In this document: positions 19,044-29,434 of the stretch, piece after piece
Layout: each line of letters begins with the position of its first letter
How positions within the stretch are numbered: position 1 is the stretch's first letter
Made by a program: the position numbers and the translations under genes
NCBI RefSeq assembly: GCF_003336705.1
Contig: NZ_QMDL01000003.1
Span: 772,288-836,287 of the forward strand
Source of the DNA: Marinobacter litoralis
Lineage (GTDB): Bacteria > Pseudomonadota > Gammaproteobacteria > Pseudomonadales > Oleiphilaceae
DNA length: 64,000 nt
Direction of reading: 5' to 3'
Notes under the pieces: model-generated
The model's database searches: none
Told to the model about the DNA's origin: nothing
The model's input: the letters and a program-made list of their open reading frames with translations, nothing else

Positions 19044-20255
19044 ATGGCCGTCAGACGAATACTGCTGGGAATCACCGGTGGCATCGCCGCCTACAAGAGC
19101 GCTGAACTGGTTCGGCAGCTGAAAAAAGCCGGGTTGGACGTTCGTGTGATCATGACTCAGGGGGCAGAAGCCTTCGTTACACCCCTGACGTTTCAGGCGT
19201 TGAGCGGCGAGCCTGTGCGCACGTCGTTGTTGGACCCGGAAGCCGAAGCCGGCATGGGCCATATTGAGCTGGCAAAGTGGGCGGATCAGGTGGTGATTGC
19301 GCCAGCCTCTGCGGACTTTCTGGCTCGGTTGGCTCATGGCATGGCCGATGATCTGCTTACCACCGTGTGCTGCGCCACTGAAGCGCCCATCGCGGTAGCG
19401 CCGGCGATGAATCAGGCCATGTGGAAAAATCACCGCACCCAGCGCAACCTCCGGTTATTGTCAGAAGATCCGCAAATGACGATTTGGGGCCCGGATCAGG
19501 GTGAACAAGCGTGCGGAGACACCGGCCCCGGCAGAATGCTGGAACCTTCTGCGTTGGCCACGCTGATTCTGACCGAGCAGGTGCCGCAGCCAGCCGGACC
19601 GCTCAGCGGTAAGCGGTTTGTGATTACCGCCGGCCCCACGCGGGAGCCGATCGACCCGGTACGTTACATATCCAATCACAGCTCCGGCAAAATGGGGTAT
19701 GCCATTGCCCGCGCTGCGGTGGCTGCGGGTGCGGAGGTTACCTTGGTCAGTGGCCCGGTTACCTTGCCGGCCCCCGAGGGCGTGAAAGTGCGCTCTGTGG
19801 TCACCGCCGAGGACATGCTTCAGGCTTCACAGCAGGCGGTCAGTGAAGGTTGCGATGTCTTTATTGCCACCGCTGCGGTGGCAGATTATCGGCCCCAAAC
19901 CTGCGCCGGGGACAAGATCAAGAAAACCAACGATGAGATGAGCCTTTCGCTGGTACGTAATCCGGATACGCTGGCCACCATTGCCGCCAGACCCGATGCG
20001 CCATTTACCGTGGGCTTTGCCGCCGAAACCACTGACGTCGCCCGCTACGCGATGGATAAAATGCAGCGCAAGAAGTTGCAGATGATCGTGGCCAACGATG
20101 TATCGACCCCCGGATTAGGTTTCAACAGCGACCAGAATGCGGTCACTGTTTTTTGGCCGAATGGCCAGGAATCCATCGGGCCCGACAGTAAACAGAACAT
20201 TGCCACCCGTCTGGTGGCGCTAATCGAAGAACACAGCAAGAAGGCCGACAAGTAA
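19044..20255 (+). CDS. coaBC: Bifunctional phosphopantothenoylcysteine decarboxylase/phosphopantothenate-cysteine ligase
   Basis: Two consecutive coenzyme A steps: CoaB joins cysteine to 4'-phosphopantothenate using CTP, then CoaC decarboxylates the product with FMN. The 403 residues have the CoaC part first: [14 protein letters not shown] at the FMN site, PAMNQAMW, and [10 protein letters not shown] with the catalytic Cys. The CoaB part follows: [27 protein letters not shown], and KIKK in the ligase site. ATG 19044 follows GGAG. The upstream open frame has no family match. dut overlaps its stop by one base (TAATG), so the two are coupled. Confidence 0.95.
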   Translation: MAVRRILLGITGGIAAYKSAELVRQLKKAGLDVRVIMTQGAEAFVTPLTFQALSGEPVRTSLLDPEAEAGMGHIELAKWADQVVIAPASADFLARLAHGMADDLLTTVCCATEAPIAVAPAMNQAMWKNHRTQRNLRLLSEDPQMTIWGPDQGEQACGDTGPGRMLEPSALATLILTEQVPQPAGPLSGKRFVITAGPTREPIDPVRYISNHSSGKMGYAIARAAVAAGAEVTLVSGPVTLPAPEGVKVRSVVTAEDMLQASQQAVSEGCDVFIATAAVADYRPQTCAGDKIKKTNDEMSLSLVRNPDTLATIAARPDAPFTVGFAAETTDVARYAMDKMQRKKLQMIVANDVSTPGLGFNSDQNAVTVFWPNGQESIGPDSKQNIATRLVALIEEHSKKADK

Positions 20256-20716
20256 TGACTCGAAAAAAATTGCAGGTAAGAATTCTGGATGACCGCATTG
20301 GTTCCGAAATTCCGTTTCCTGAGTACGCAACTGAAGGGTCCGCCGGTCTGGACTTGCGTGCCTGCCTGAAAGAGCCACTTACCTTGGCCCCCGGCGATAC
20401 CCATCTGATTCCAACGGGGTTGTCGGTACACATAGCGGACCCCGCTCTGGCGGCTATGATTCTGCCGCGCAGTGGTTTGGGCCATAAGCACGGCATTGTT
20501 TTGGGGAATCTGGTGGGGCTGATCGATTCGGATTACCAGGGCGAGCTGATGGTGTCGTGCTGGAATCGTGGCCAGACTGAATTCACCATCGAAATTGGCG
20601 AGCGTCTTGCCCAGATGGTACTGGTGCCGGTGGTACAGGCAGATTTTGAAGTGGTGTCCGAGTTTAACGCCAGCGACCGCGGCGAAGGCGGTTTTGGATC
20701 GACAGGAAGTCACTGA
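20255..20716 (+). CDS. dut: Deoxyuridine 5'-triphosphate nucleotidohydrolase (dUTPase)
   Basis: Hydrolyses dUTP to dUMP, keeping uracil out of DNA and feeding thymidylate synthesis. The 153 residues show the five trimeric dUTPase motifs: AGLDLRAC (I), [11 protein letters not shown] (II), [11 protein letters not shown] (III), [11 protein letters not shown] (IV) and the flexible C-terminal [10 protein letters not shown] (V). ATG 20255 overlaps the coaBC stop. algC follows about 100 bases later, the coaBC-dut-algC-argB order known from Pseudomonas. Confidence 0.96.
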   Translation: MTRKKLQVRILDDRIGSEIPFPEYATEGSAGLDLRACLKEPLTLAPGDTHLIPTGLSVHIADPALAAMILPRSGLGHKHGIVLGNLVGLIDSDYQGELMVSCWNRGQTEFTIEIGERLAQMVLVPVVQADFEVVSEFNASDRGEGGFGSTGSH

Positions 20717-20813
20717 TTCGGTTGTCGTCAGGTGGCGGCGCTCGGTTAGTCTGACGACTATACTGCGAAGGTAAGTGTCTGTCCGGAACAAGAAAATAAC
20801 GATGGGATGCGCT

Positions 20814-23447
20814 ATGAAATTCGGTAAGAAAAAGATCAATAACGATACCGCAGAAGAGCAGCCGGTAACGGACGCGCCGAAAGCCAAAGTGAAAGGCAGC
20901 CGAGGCGGTAGTGGTCTGAGAAAACTCAGCTCGGTAGCGGTTAGCCAGGCGTTGGTGGTGGTTCTTGCTGGTGTGATCTCTGCGGCCTTACTGCATTTTC
21001 TGGTTTCGATCCCTGTTGCAACGAAAGATTTTGAGCGTGCTGTAAATGTTGAGGCGGATAGTGCGCAACAGCGGCTGAATCACTATCTGAAAGCCCTGCA
21101 GGGGCAGGTTCAGGCAGTGGCCAATCAGCAATTTGTGATCGACTCAGTTGCTCGCGAGTCTGATCTAAGGCCTTTATCCAGCCAGCTGGTGTCGGCGGTG
21201 AACGGCGCTGCCGCTGTGTTTGTGTTTCCGCGGCGAGGCATTCCGAGAACCGGGGACAGCGAGAATCTGCTCGGTTTTGCCGGGCTGGAATTAGCGCAGC
21301 GGGCGGAAAATGGTCAGCCGATGTTGCCCGATGCGTTTCCCCGGGATAACCAATGGTACCTGCAATTTGCTGCCCCGGTCAGAAGCTCGGTCAGCAAGGC
21401 GGTGATAGGCACGGTCTTGGTGGTGTTCAAGGCCGACCATTTGGCGCCCCTGCTGCAAGTGAGCAACGAAACGATTGGTGGTCGCCTGGCATTGGTGCAG
21501 ACGGCAGCGGGCAGCAAGCGCCCCGTGATCAGCATAGGCAGCGGTAGCGGGACAGAAATATCACGTAGTCTGATGAATCCGGATTGGGATCTTGTGTATC
21601 AGCCGGGTAAGCCCCCGGCTCCCCCTGTCAGTACCGTTTTGTTAGCGTTGTTGGTCCTTGTTCCAGTACTTGTAGCCGCGGCAGTCGTGTGGCTGTTGCT
21701 GGGTAAAGCGCAGCGCAGCGTGCGTGAAGAGGTAAGCGCCATGACCCAGTGGGCTTACAAAGTATTCAGTGGTGAACGCCACAAACTACCCAGCACGCAG
21801 TGGGATATGGTTGCCTCGACCGGAGAAGTGCTGTTAAGGGTGTCCCAAGTGGTTGAAAAACGGGTGTCACAGGCGAAAGGCACCGCGGCCCCGAAAACGG
21901 CTTCTGCGCCAGCACCGAAGCCAAGCGAGAAAGAGGAAGCCTTGTTCGACAGCGACAGTTCCCTGGGCATGGACATGCTTGATGGCGACGATGATGTTTT
22001 GGGGCTAGGCACCTCGGATGCGCCTTTGTTTGATGAAGACATTCCGGATGTGCTTGAAAACACGGTGCCGGATATTCAGGTCGAAGCCGAGATTTTCCGG
22101 GCGTACGACATCCGCGGCATCGTTGGCGAAAATCTTTCAGCGGGCGTTGTGGAAATTATTGGTCAGGCAATCGGGTCAGAGGCAACCGAGCGGGGTATCG
22201 TCTCTTTGTGCATTGGCTACGATGGCCGCCATTCCAGCCCTGAACTGGCAGATGCATTGGCAAAAGGCGTTATGGCTGCCGGCTGTAACGTGATTCGCGT
22301 GGGCGCTGTGCCCACCCCGGTGCTGTACTTTGCCACGCATCATCTGAACACAGGGTCGGGTGCGATGGTGACCGGGAGCCACAACCCGGCCAACTACAAC
22401 GGTCTGAAAATCATGCTGGGGGGAGAAACCCTTTCCGGTGATGCCATTCAAAAACTTTATCAACGCATCCAGACCGGAGATTTCACCTCGGGGCAGGGTG
22501 AACAGACTGGGGACGATGTTCGTCGCGCTTACCTTGATCGCATCGTGGGTGATATTGCGGTAGCTGCGCCGCTTAAAGTCGTGGTGGATGCCGGCAACGG
22601 TATTGCCGGTGAGCTTGCGCCTATTCTGGTAGAAGAACTGGGTTGCGAAGTGGTGCCTCTGTTCTGCGATGTTGATGGTGACTTCCCGAACCATCACCCG
22701 GACCCCGGCAAGCCTGATAATCTACAGCACCTGATTGCCAAGGTACAGGAAGTCGGTGCCGACATTGGCATTGCCTTTGATGGCGACGGAGATCGCTTGG
22801 GCGTGGTTACCAATAAAGGCAAAATCATCTGGCCAGACCGGCTAATGATGTTGTTTGCCCGAGACGTAGTTTCCCGTAACCCCGGGGCCGATGTACTGTA
22901 CGATGTGAAATGCAGTCGTCGATTGGCCGGGGTGATATCCGAAGCCGGTGGCCGCCCTGTTATGTGGAAAAGCGGCCATTCCCTGATGAAAGCCAAGATG
23001 AAGGAAACCGGGGCGTTGCTGGCGGGCGAACTGAGCGGCCACGTGTTCTTTGGTGAGCGTTGGTACGGTTTTGATGACGGCCTGTATTCGGCAGCCCGGC
23101 TACTGGAAATTTTGGGCATTGAAGACCGTCATAGTGACGAAGTATTTGAAGACTTCCCTGAAGACATCAGCACCCCGGAGCTGAATGTCGAAGTGACGGA
23201 AAGCGATAAATTCGCGATCATTGAGCGTTTTGGCGAACTGGGTGATTTCGGTGATGGCAACGTCAGCAACATCGATGGCATCCGCGTGGATTACCCTGAC
23301 GGTTGGGGCCTGTGCCGGGCCTCCAATACCACGCCTGTTCTGGTACTGCGGTTTGAGGCAGAAACGGATGAGGCTCTGGAACGAATCAAAACCGTGTTCC
23401 GGGAACAACTACAGAAAGCTGCGCCGGATTTGGTCGCAAATTTCTGA
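20814..23447 (+). CDS. algC: Membrane-anchored phosphomannomutase/phosphoglucomutase (AlgC, long form)
   Basis: Interconverts 6- and 1-phosphates of mannose or glucose for surface polysaccharides and LPS. From about residue 425 the protein is a complete AlgC: EIFRAYDIRGIVG, the phosphoserine loop TGSHNPANYNG (Ser about 521), metal site DGDGDR, sugar loop GELSGH and phosphate site RASNTTPV. In front lie two membrane spans (about residues 38-62 and 265-290) with a roughly 200-residue extracytoplasmic region between them, then an Ala/Pro/Asp-rich linker. The total is 877 residues against about 463 for the short form. ATG 20814 was chosen; GTG 20775 is possible. Confidence 0.88.
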   Translation: MKFGKKKINNDTAEEQPVTDAPKAKVKGSRGGSGLRKLSSVAVSQALVVVLAGVISAALLHFLVSIPVATKDFERAVNVEADSAQQRLNHYLKALQGQVQAVANQQFVIDSVARESDLRPLSSQLVSAVNGAAAVFVFPRRGIPRTGDSENLLGFAGLELAQRAENGQPMLPDAFPRDNQWYLQFAAPVRSSVSKAVIGTVLVVFKADHLAPLLQVSNETIGGRLALVQTAAGSKRPVISIGSGSGTEISRSLMNPDWDLVYQPGKPPAPPVSTVLLALLVLVPVLVAAAVVWLLLGKAQRSVREEVSAMTQWAYKVFSGERHKLPSTQWDMVASTGEVLLRVSQVVEKRVSQAKGTAAPKTASAPAPKPSEKEEALFDSDSSLGMDMLDGDDDVLGLGTSDAPLFDEDIPDVLENTVPDIQVEAEIFRAYDIRGIVGENLSAGVVEIIGQAIGSEATERGIVSLCIGYDGRHSSPELADALAKGVMAAGCNVIRVGAVPTPVLYFATHHLNTGSGAMVTGSHNPANYNGLKIMLGGETLSGDAIQKLYQRIQTGDFTSGQGEQTGDDVRRAYLDRIVGDIAVAAPLKVVVDAGNGIAGELAPILVEELGCEVVPLFCDVDGDFPNHHPDPGKPDNLQHLIAKVQEVGADIGIAFDGDGDRLGVVTNKGKIIWPDRLMMLFARDVVSRNPGADVLYDVKCSRRLAGVISEAGGRPVMWKSGHSLMKAKMKETGALLAGELSGHVFFGERWYGFDDGLYSAARLLEILGIEDRHSDEVFEDFPEDISTPELNVEVTESDKFAIIERFGELGDFGDGNVSNIDGIRVDYPDGWGLCRASNTTPVLVLRFEAETDEALERIKTVFREQLQKAAPDLVANF

Positions 23448-23453
23448 TTTTAA

Positions 23454-24383
<930 letters not shown>

Positions 24384-24406
24384 TCTGTCTGATCCGGAGC
24401 CATTGG

Positions 24407-25651
24407 ATGAAGCGTCTACTGTCTTTTTTGGTTGTATTCAGTTTGCTCGCTTTTGCCGGTTACAAAGCCGGTGTCTGGTGGCTGGCGGATCAACGGTTGG
24501 CGGAAGTGCGCACTGAATTGTCGAGACTGGGTGTTCTCGAACGGGGGCAAATCAGCTCAGCTCTGGACGGGCGATTGCTCCTGAAAGAGGCAAGTTGGCT
24601 GGACTTCCGGTTGACCCAGCCTTTGACTATGGGGCTGGTTGAGCTGGATGCGCACTCACCGATTGACTTGGTGACTGGATTGGCGAATCCCGGAGCCGCA
24701 ACGGGTGACTGGACCTTGGTCATCGAGAGGGCCAGCATGATTCTGGAGCCCACCATGTTCCGGAACTGGGTCACCGAAGATGTTGACGAGTCGACGGCCG
24801 GCAACCCGCTGATCGCTTTGTCCTGTGCTCCGGACCCCAGACAGCATCTGGGGAGTGGTGACCTGAAGCGCATGGGCATAGATTCGATTAGCGGCGATTT
24901 CAAGCTGACACAAAGTCGAGATGGCCTGGCGGTTGAATTGCATACCTCAGCGGTAGGAAGTCTCGAGCTGAACTGGCCGGGCGCGCGCTTGAACGTTTCC
25001 CGAACCGGCATCGATTTGACCGGCCTGGAACAGACGGCCGAGGCAACCTTGCGAGACGGCGGGTTGATGCGACGCATTTCAGCGTATTGCTCCCGGGAAA
25101 CGGCTCTTACCGTCAATGAGTGGAGCGTGACGGCAGCTAAAGCCCTTGCGCGTGGTCTGGAAGCGCGAGGCTATCAAGCGAGTGGGCAACTGGTTGCACT
25201 GTATCGCCAGTGGCTGACCGAAGGCGGTGAACTTCAGTTCAACGCCAACTTCGGCAGTGACACGTTCGGGGTTCCGGTACGGACTCAAGAGCGGCCACAA
25301 GCTGCGTGGCAGGTGACCTATAACGGCGCCCAGGTGCCGGATGTGTATTTAACCCGAATGCAGCCGAAGGCACCGGAAGTGGCTCCGGAAGCCTATGAGC
25401 CGGTCACTCACCCCGAAACCTCGAGTCACGCGCAGTGGTTTGAAGAGCCTGTGGAAAACGCCGATGCATGGCAGGGCCAAACCGTTCGGGTCACGCTTTC
25501 GAACGGCAAATCGGTTGAGGGCAGGCTTGTGAGTGTCGGTGAGCGGGAGTTAGAAGTGGCCCGCATGATTGCAGGTGGTGAAGTGGCGTACCCTATGTTG
25601 ATTCGCGCGGTTGCGCGCTTCGAAGTCTGGCGGAGGGGCCGGGCAAACTGA
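24407..25651 (+). CDS. Uncharacterised membrane-anchored protein between argB and argE
   Basis: I do not recognise this 414-residue protein. It has one N-terminal membrane segment (LLSFLVVFSLLAFAGYKAG, about residues 4-22) and a long, probably periplasmic, beta-rich body. The C-terminal 65 residues (about 350-414) read GQTVRVTLSNGKSVEGRLV and look like a small SH3- or Sm-like barrel. The body resembles in style the DUF945-type protein at 4.0 kb (single anchor, beta-rich). It starts 23 bases after argB and ends 20 bases before argE, so it is embedded in the arginine operon. No function is assigned. Confidence 0.6.
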   Translation: MKRLLSFLVVFSLLAFAGYKAGVWWLADQRLAEVRTELSRLGVLERGQISSALDGRLLLKEASWLDFRLTQPLTMGLVELDAHSPIDLVTGLANPGAATGDWTLVIERASMILEPTMFRNWVTEDVDESTAGNPLIALSCAPDPRQHLGSGDLKRMGIDSISGDFKLTQSRDGLAVELHTSAVGSLELNWPGARLNVSRTGIDLTGLEQTAEATLRDGGLMRRISAYCSRETALTVNEWSVTAAKALARGLEARGYQASGQLVALYRQWLTEGGELQFNANFGSDTFGVPVRTQERPQAAWQVTYNGAQVPDVYLTRMQPKAPEVAPEAYEPVTHPETSSHAQWFEEPVENADAWQGQTVRVTLSNGKSVEGRLVSVGERELEVARMIAGGEVAYPMLIRAVARFEVWRRGRAN

Positions 25652-25671
25652 CCTAAAGCCGGGAGGCAGGC

Positions 25672-26841
25672 ATGGTGCAAAGTACGGATACGAACAGCCG
25701 GGTACCGGGCGTTCACGACATGTTGGCGCGGCTGATATCCTTGCCTTCCATCAGCAGTGCATCGCCGGATTGGGATCACAGCAATGAAGCCGTCGTGCGA
25801 ACATTGGCTGAGTGGCTGGAAGCACTGGGCTTCGCCATTGAAATTCTTGAAGTGCCCGGGATGCCGGGCAAGTACAACCTGATTGCGACCCTTGGAAGTG
25901 GCCCGGGTGGCCTAGTGTTGTCCGGCCACACCGACACGGTGCCGTTCGATGATAAACGCTGGCAGACCGACCCCTTTACCCTGACCGAAAAAGACGGCCG
26001 TTGGTACGGGCTGGGCACCTGCGACATGAAAGGCTTCTTCGCACTGGCCATCGAAGCCGCCAAACGCTTTATAGACCAACCGTTGCAGCAGCCGCTGATT
26101 ATTCTGGCAACTGCAGATGAAGAAAGCTCGATGAACGGAGCCCGGGCGCTGGCCGAAGCCGGTAAGCCGAAAGCGCGCTATGCGGTGATTGGTGAGCCCA
26201 CCGGTCTCCGGCCCGTGAGGATGCACAAAGGCATCATGATGGAGCGGTTGAAATTCCAGGGGCAGTCGGGCCATTCCTCCAATCCGGATCTCGGCCGCAA
26301 CGCGTTGGAAGGCATGCACGAAGCCATGACGGAACTGCTGACGTTGCGGTCCGAATGGCAGCAGAAATATCGAAACCCGAACTTTGCGGTGCAAGTGCCA
26401 ACCCTGAATTTGGGCTGCATCCACGGGGGCGACAACCCAAACCGAATCTGCGCCCAATGTGAGCTGCACTTTGATCTGCGCCCGTTGCCGGGCATGAACA
26501 TGGAAGCCCTGCGCCAAGCCATTCTGAGTCGCATTCAGCCGTTGGCCGAGCGACGCCAGCTAAGCCTGACCTTTGAGCCGTTGTTCGATGGCGTGCCGCC
26601 GTTCGAAACTCCGGCCGATGCCGGTTTGGTGAAAGCCTGTGAAGCCCTGACCGGCCATAAAGCGCATGCAGTTGCCTTTGCCACAGAGGCTCCCTGGCTG
26701 CAAAAACTGGGGCTGGAGACCTTGGTGATGGGGCCGGGCTCGATTGATCAGGCACATCAGCCGGACGAGTTTTTGGAGTTGTCGCAATTGCAGCCGACCA
26801 TCGAGGTTCTGAGCGGGCTGATAAAACAGTATTGTTTGTAA
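25672..26841 (+). CDS. argE: Acetylornithine deacetylase
   Basis: Removes acetate from N-acetylornithine to give ornithine. The 389-residue M20 metallohydrolase has its zinc ligands in LSGHTDTVPFD and GTCDMKGFFA, the catalytic Glu in TADEESSMNGA, IGEPTGLRP, and a dimerisation domain with GQSGHSSNPDLG. GGGAGG-like sequence (CCGGGAGGCAGGC) precedes ATG 25672. argA follows, so two acetyl-cycle steps are adjacent. Ornithine made here could also feed polyamine synthesis through speD downstream. Confidence 0.93.
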   Translation: MVQSTDTNSRVPGVHDMLARLISLPSISSASPDWDHSNEAVVRTLAEWLEALGFAIEILEVPGMPGKYNLIATLGSGPGGLVLSGHTDTVPFDDKRWQTDPFTLTEKDGRWYGLGTCDMKGFFALAIEAAKRFIDQPLQQPLIILATADEESSMNGARALAEAGKPKARYAVIGEPTGLRPVRMHKGIMMERLKFQGQSGHSSNPDLGRNALEGMHEAMTELLTLRSEWQQKYRNPNFAVQVPTLNLGCIHGGDNPNRICAQCELHFDLRPLPGMNMEALRQAILSRIQPLAERRQLSLTFEPLFDGVPPFETPADAGLVKACEALTGHKAHAVAFATEAPWLQKLGLETLVMGPGSIDQAHQPDEFLELSQLQPTIEVLSGLIKQYCL

Positions 26842-26893
26842 CAGAGAGTCGGCCAATATCACTGGCCGCAAAAGCTTCAAAAGGGAGACCGGA

Positions 26894-28201
26894 TTGAAAT
26901 CAAACGACTGGCTGCATGGGTTTCGCCACTCATCTCCGTACATTAATGCCCATCGGGGTCGTACTGTGGTGTTGACCATGCCCGGAGATGCCATAGAGCA
27001 CCGGAACTTCATCAACATCATCCATGACATTGCACTGCTCAGCAGCTTGGGTGTGCGCTTGGTGGTGGCGTTTGGTGGTCGTCCGCAAATTCAGTCACGC
27101 TTGGAAGACGCCGGTCTGGAAACTACCTTCGAGCGAGGCCTTCGGGTGACCCCGGATGATCACCTGCCGCTGGTCATGGAAGCCATTGGTGGGTTGCGCG
27201 CCTATATGGAAAGCCAGTTGTCGATGGGGTTGGTGAACTCCCCCATGCACAACGCCAGAATACGTGTCAGCAGCGGTAACTACGTCACTGCGAAACCGGT
27301 GGGTGTGCTGGATGGCATCGATTTCGGATACACCGGCCGAGTGCGCCGGATCGATACCCCGGGTATCGAGAGATTGCTTGAGCAGGGCCATATTGTGCTG
27401 TTGCCGCCCATGGGTTATTCGCCTACCGGAGATGCGTTTAACCTGTCCTACGAAGACGTAGGCAGCCAAGTGGCGGCCGCGTTGAAGGCCGAGAAGCTGA
27501 TTGTCTTTATCGATGACGAAGGCTTGCTGGATGAGGACGGATCACTGATCCGGGAATTGGGAGCTCATCAGGCAACAGAACGGCTGAACGCCAACAATGT
27601 GACCGGCCATGATGCGGTTCTTCTGAAAGCGGCCTGCGATGCCTGTGTGAAAGGTGTGCGCCGCGCTCACATTATCAGCTACGCCGAAGACGGCGCGTTA
27701 CTGGAAGAACTGTTCACACGGGATGGTTCCGGCACTCTGGTCAGCGGTGACCATTACGAACAGATTCGCCCGGCCCGGGTAGAAGATATCGGTGGTATTC
27801 TGGAATTGATTCAGCCTTTGGAGGAGCAGGGCATACTGGTGCGGCGCTCCCGCGAGATGCTGGAAACCGAAGTTGACCGCTTCGTAGTCGCAGAGCGAGA
27901 CGGCACGGTGGTTGGCTGTGCCGCCCTGTATCACTATCCGGATGAAGCGGCCGGCGAGTTGTCTTGCTTCGCAGTGGACCCATCCTATCGGCGCGCCGGG
28001 CGTGGTGATGACATCCTCATGATGATCGAGAAACAGGCGCGGGGGCAGGGCATTGAGAAACTGTTTGTGCTGACCACCCAAACCGAACACTGGTTCCGGG
28101 AGCGGGGTTTTGAGCCAACAGCCGTGGAAAACCTACCAGGCCCCAAGCTCGCCACCTACAACCCGATCCGCAAGTCAAAGGTGTTCGTCAAACCGCTCTG
28201 A
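26894..28201 (+). CDS. argA: N-acetylglutamate synthase
   Basis: First step of arginine synthesis: acetyl-CoA plus glutamate. The 435 residues combine an amino-acid-kinase-like domain (about 1-290, with the arginine-binding site in the family) and a C-terminal GNAT acetyltransferase domain (about 295-435, AVDPSYRRAGRGDDILMMIE). The start is TTG 26894, with AAGGGAGA a few bases upstream. No ATG is nearby. The last 27 bases overlap, on the opposite strand, the end of the lipoprotein peptidase gene. Confidence 0.94.
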   Translation: MKSNDWLHGFRHSSPYINAHRGRTVVLTMPGDAIEHRNFINIIHDIALLSSLGVRLVVAFGGRPQIQSRLEDAGLETTFERGLRVTPDDHLPLVMEAIGGLRAYMESQLSMGLVNSPMHNARIRVSSGNYVTAKPVGVLDGIDFGYTGRVRRIDTPGIERLLEQGHIVLLPPMGYSPTGDAFNLSYEDVGSQVAAALKAEKLIVFIDDEGLLDEDGSLIRELGAHQATERLNANNVTGHDAVLLKAACDACVKGVRRAHIISYAEDGALLEELFTRDGSGTLVSGDHYEQIRPARVEDIGGILELIQPLEEQGILVRRSREMLETEVDRFVVAERDGTVVGCAALYHYPDEAAGELSCFAVDPSYRRAGRGDDILMMIEKQARGQGIEKLFVLTTQTEHWFRERGFEPTAVENLPGPKLATYNPIRKSKVFVKPL

Positions 28202-29245
28202 CAAGGCGTTGAGCGCTTTTTTGCGTTCGGTTTCCGGTTGTTCTGACAGCCGGGAAACCGCTTCGTAAAATTGTTCGAAATCGAAGCCGGATTCCTTCAG
28301 CAATCGCCTGAAGGCCGGCACATACTGGTTGTATTGCTGGAACAACGCCAGATTGGCGTTGTTCAGCTGCACCGGGGCCGAACCAAAGGGGCCGGGTTCC
28401 GGGTAGTGAGCCGCCAAGGCTTCGTATCGGTTGGCCAGATCATCGAGGATTTGTTGTTTTCGCTGCCGCAATTGCTCACGATTCAGCACGCTTTGCTGCT
28501 CATAAAGACGGCGTAGCGTCTCGCTGGTGTCGTTCACCAACTCAAGCGTCCGATTACGGTGCTCCAAGCGCAGCAAGGCACGCTCGAATACCTCCGGTTG
28601 GCCCTCCCGCTCCAGCCACAAACGCAACCCTTCCAGCTCGACGGCGGTGGCAAAACTTTCATTGAACGCGGTATCACCACTCAAATAGACCACCCGATGC
28701 GCCAGCTCATGAAACATCAGGGCAACCATCCGGTCTTCAGAAAGGTTGGTGAATCCCGTGTGCAATGGGTCATCAAACCAGCCTAAGGTGGAGTAGGCCG
28801 TGACCGCCCCGATGAAGGTATCGTACCCTTGGCTGTCGAAGTGTCTTCGGGCTTCTTTAGCCATCGCCAGATCAAAATAGCCCCGGTAGGCCTGGCATCC
28901 GACAAACGGATAACACCACTGCTTCGGTGTGAGCGAGAACTCGGGCACCGCCACCAGGTTAACCACTACCCACGGGTGCTCGAGAGCCACAAAGCTGGAA
29001 AACGCACCGCCAACCGGCAGTTTGAGCCTATGCTCTGCAAAGGTACGTGCAGATTGGGCCGACGACAGAGCCTGAGACAGTTCCGGTGGGGTGTCGGGCC
29101 GCTGCAAAACTTCATCTACCGGCTCGCTACGGATCATTAACGAGACATGGCCGGAAATAACCTGAGTGTAATAACTCACTGAAGAGCAGCCAGGAAGAGC
29201 CGCTAACAGTAGCAATATGAGATATACCTGACTAAGCTGTTTCAT
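28175..29245 (-). CDS. Putative zinc aminopeptidase lipoprotein
   Basis: A 356-residue protein with a lipoprotein signal (LLLLAALPGC, Cys about 20) and a gluzincin-type motif HELAH (about residues 177-181) followed by FNESFATAVE about 17 residues later. That gives an HExxH...E zinc site. This matches the putative-aminopeptidase family (Pfam Aminopep) of periplasmic proteins, whose substrate is unknown. The C-terminal third is helical and Gln/Arg-rich. It is monocistronic and convergent with argA, overlapping its end by 27 bases. Confidence 0.75.
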   Translation of the reverse strand: MKQLSQVYLILLLLAALPGCSSVSYYTQVISGHVSLMIRSEPVDEVLQRPDTPPELSQALSSAQSARTFAEHRLKLPVGGAFSSFVALEHPWVVVNLVAVPEFSLTPKQWCYPFVGCQAYRGYFDLAMAKEARRHFDSQGYDTFIGAVTAYSTLGWFDDPLHTGFTNLSEDRMVALMFHELAHRVVYLSGDTAFNESFATAVELEGLRLWLEREGQPEVFERALLRLEHRNRTLELVNDTSETLRRLYEQQSVLNREQLRQRKQQILDDLANRYEALAAHYPEPGPFGSAPVQLNNANLALFQQYNQYVPAFRRLLKESGFDFEQFYEAVSRLSEQPETERKKALNALSERFDEHL

Positions 29246-29434
29246 GAATCATCATGTTATGGTGAAGTGAAGGTTCGCATTCGATATTCTGTCGTTGTGC
29301 GTGCAGAGTTGTAGAGTATTTCTTCAACCACTTTAACCGATTTTTCGTGGGTGGTACGTTCCACCTGAACAGGGACATATACCGGGTGTCTAACCCCCGG
29401 TGGCGGAACCGGCTTAACCACTGGTCAATTATTG

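Noticed and set aside
20045..20887. Leftward open frame of 280 codons
   Set aside because: It lies opposite coaBC, dut and the algC start. Low-complexity His/Gln/Arg composition is typical of a reverse-strand shadow.
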